NCBI GenBank assembly: GCA_903930505.1
Contig: CAIYYQ010000342.1
Location: 1-5,592 of the forward strand
Direction: 5' to 3'
Length of the DNA stretch: 5,592 bases
From: Methanobacteriota archaeon
Lineage (GTDB): Archaea; Thermoplasmatota; E2; DHVEG-1
Shown here: in pieces, positions 5,564 through 5,592 of the stretch
Layout of the letters: the number at the start of each line of letters is the position of its first letter
Numbering within the stretch: the stretch's first letter is position 1
Translations under genes and position numbers: made by a program
The notes under the pieces: model-generated
The model's database searches: none
What the model saw: only the letters and a program-made list of their open reading frames with translations
Told to the model about the DNA's origin: nothing

Positions 5564-5592
5564 ATGGGGGCAAAGAGAGATGGATATAAAAA
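5564..5592 (+). CDS. 5' end of an unidentified gene, cut by the window edge
   Basis: Only the first codons are visible and two starts are possible. The ATG at 5564 gives MGAKRDGYK; it has no Shine-Dalgarno site and follows the inverted repeat directly, so it would need a nearly leaderless mRNA. The ATG at 5580, in another frame, gives MDIK and has GGGGG nine bases upstream. The promoter and inverted repeat upstream support a real gene here, but its product cannot be judged from so few residues. Confidence 0.35.

Overview
The window looks like chromosomal DNA from an anaerobic archaeon, most likely a euryarchaeote or Thermoplasmatota-type lineage; it cannot be placed more precisely. The evidence is the promoters (TTTATATA-type TATA boxes at 4206, 4413 and 5514), the oligo-T stretches after genes in place of classical hairpin terminators, the strong Shine-Dalgarno sites, and a gene for a tungsten/molybdenum pterin enzyme of the aldehyde:ferredoxin oxidoreductase (AOR) family.

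Positions 1-4067 hold four tightly packed plus-strand genes that read as one operon. They are the 3' part of a gene for an unrecognised integral membrane protein (open at the left edge, ends 605), a 151-residue ferredoxin with 16 cysteines (620-1075), a 776-residue AOR-family catalytic subunit (1077-3407), and an acetate/succinate-type transporter of the AceTr (GPR1/FUN34/YaaH) family (3438-4067). Gaps are 14, 1 and 30 bases. The simplest reading is a cytoplasmic redox module: the AOR subunit interconverts an aldehyde and a carboxylic acid, the four-cluster ferredoxin carries the electrons, and the transporter moves the small acid across the membrane. The substrate cannot be read from the sequence. 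The AOR subunit departs from the classical motifs (wider cysteine spacing, Asp-to-Gly in the second pterin motif, N- and C-terminal extensions). An oligo-T terminator follows at about 4069-4097.

Positions 4068-4484 form a 417-base intergenic region. Its left part shows nothing clear. A TATA box at 4206 precedes a pyrimidine-rich segment with a long imperfect stem (4235-4315), a candidate small structured RNA that also contains a 31-codon reading frame. Next come a perfect 15-base palindrome with a partial upstream copy (4380-4410), which looks like an operator, and a TATA box (4413).

Positions 4485-5450 encode a secreted right-handed parallel beta-helix protein with a cysteine ladder, apparently under the control of that operator. 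After it come an oligo-T stretch, a TATA box (5514), a perfect 8-base inverted repeat (5544-5562), and the first codons of a further gene that leaves the window at the right edge. No mobile element, CRISPR array, tRNA or rRNA was seen.
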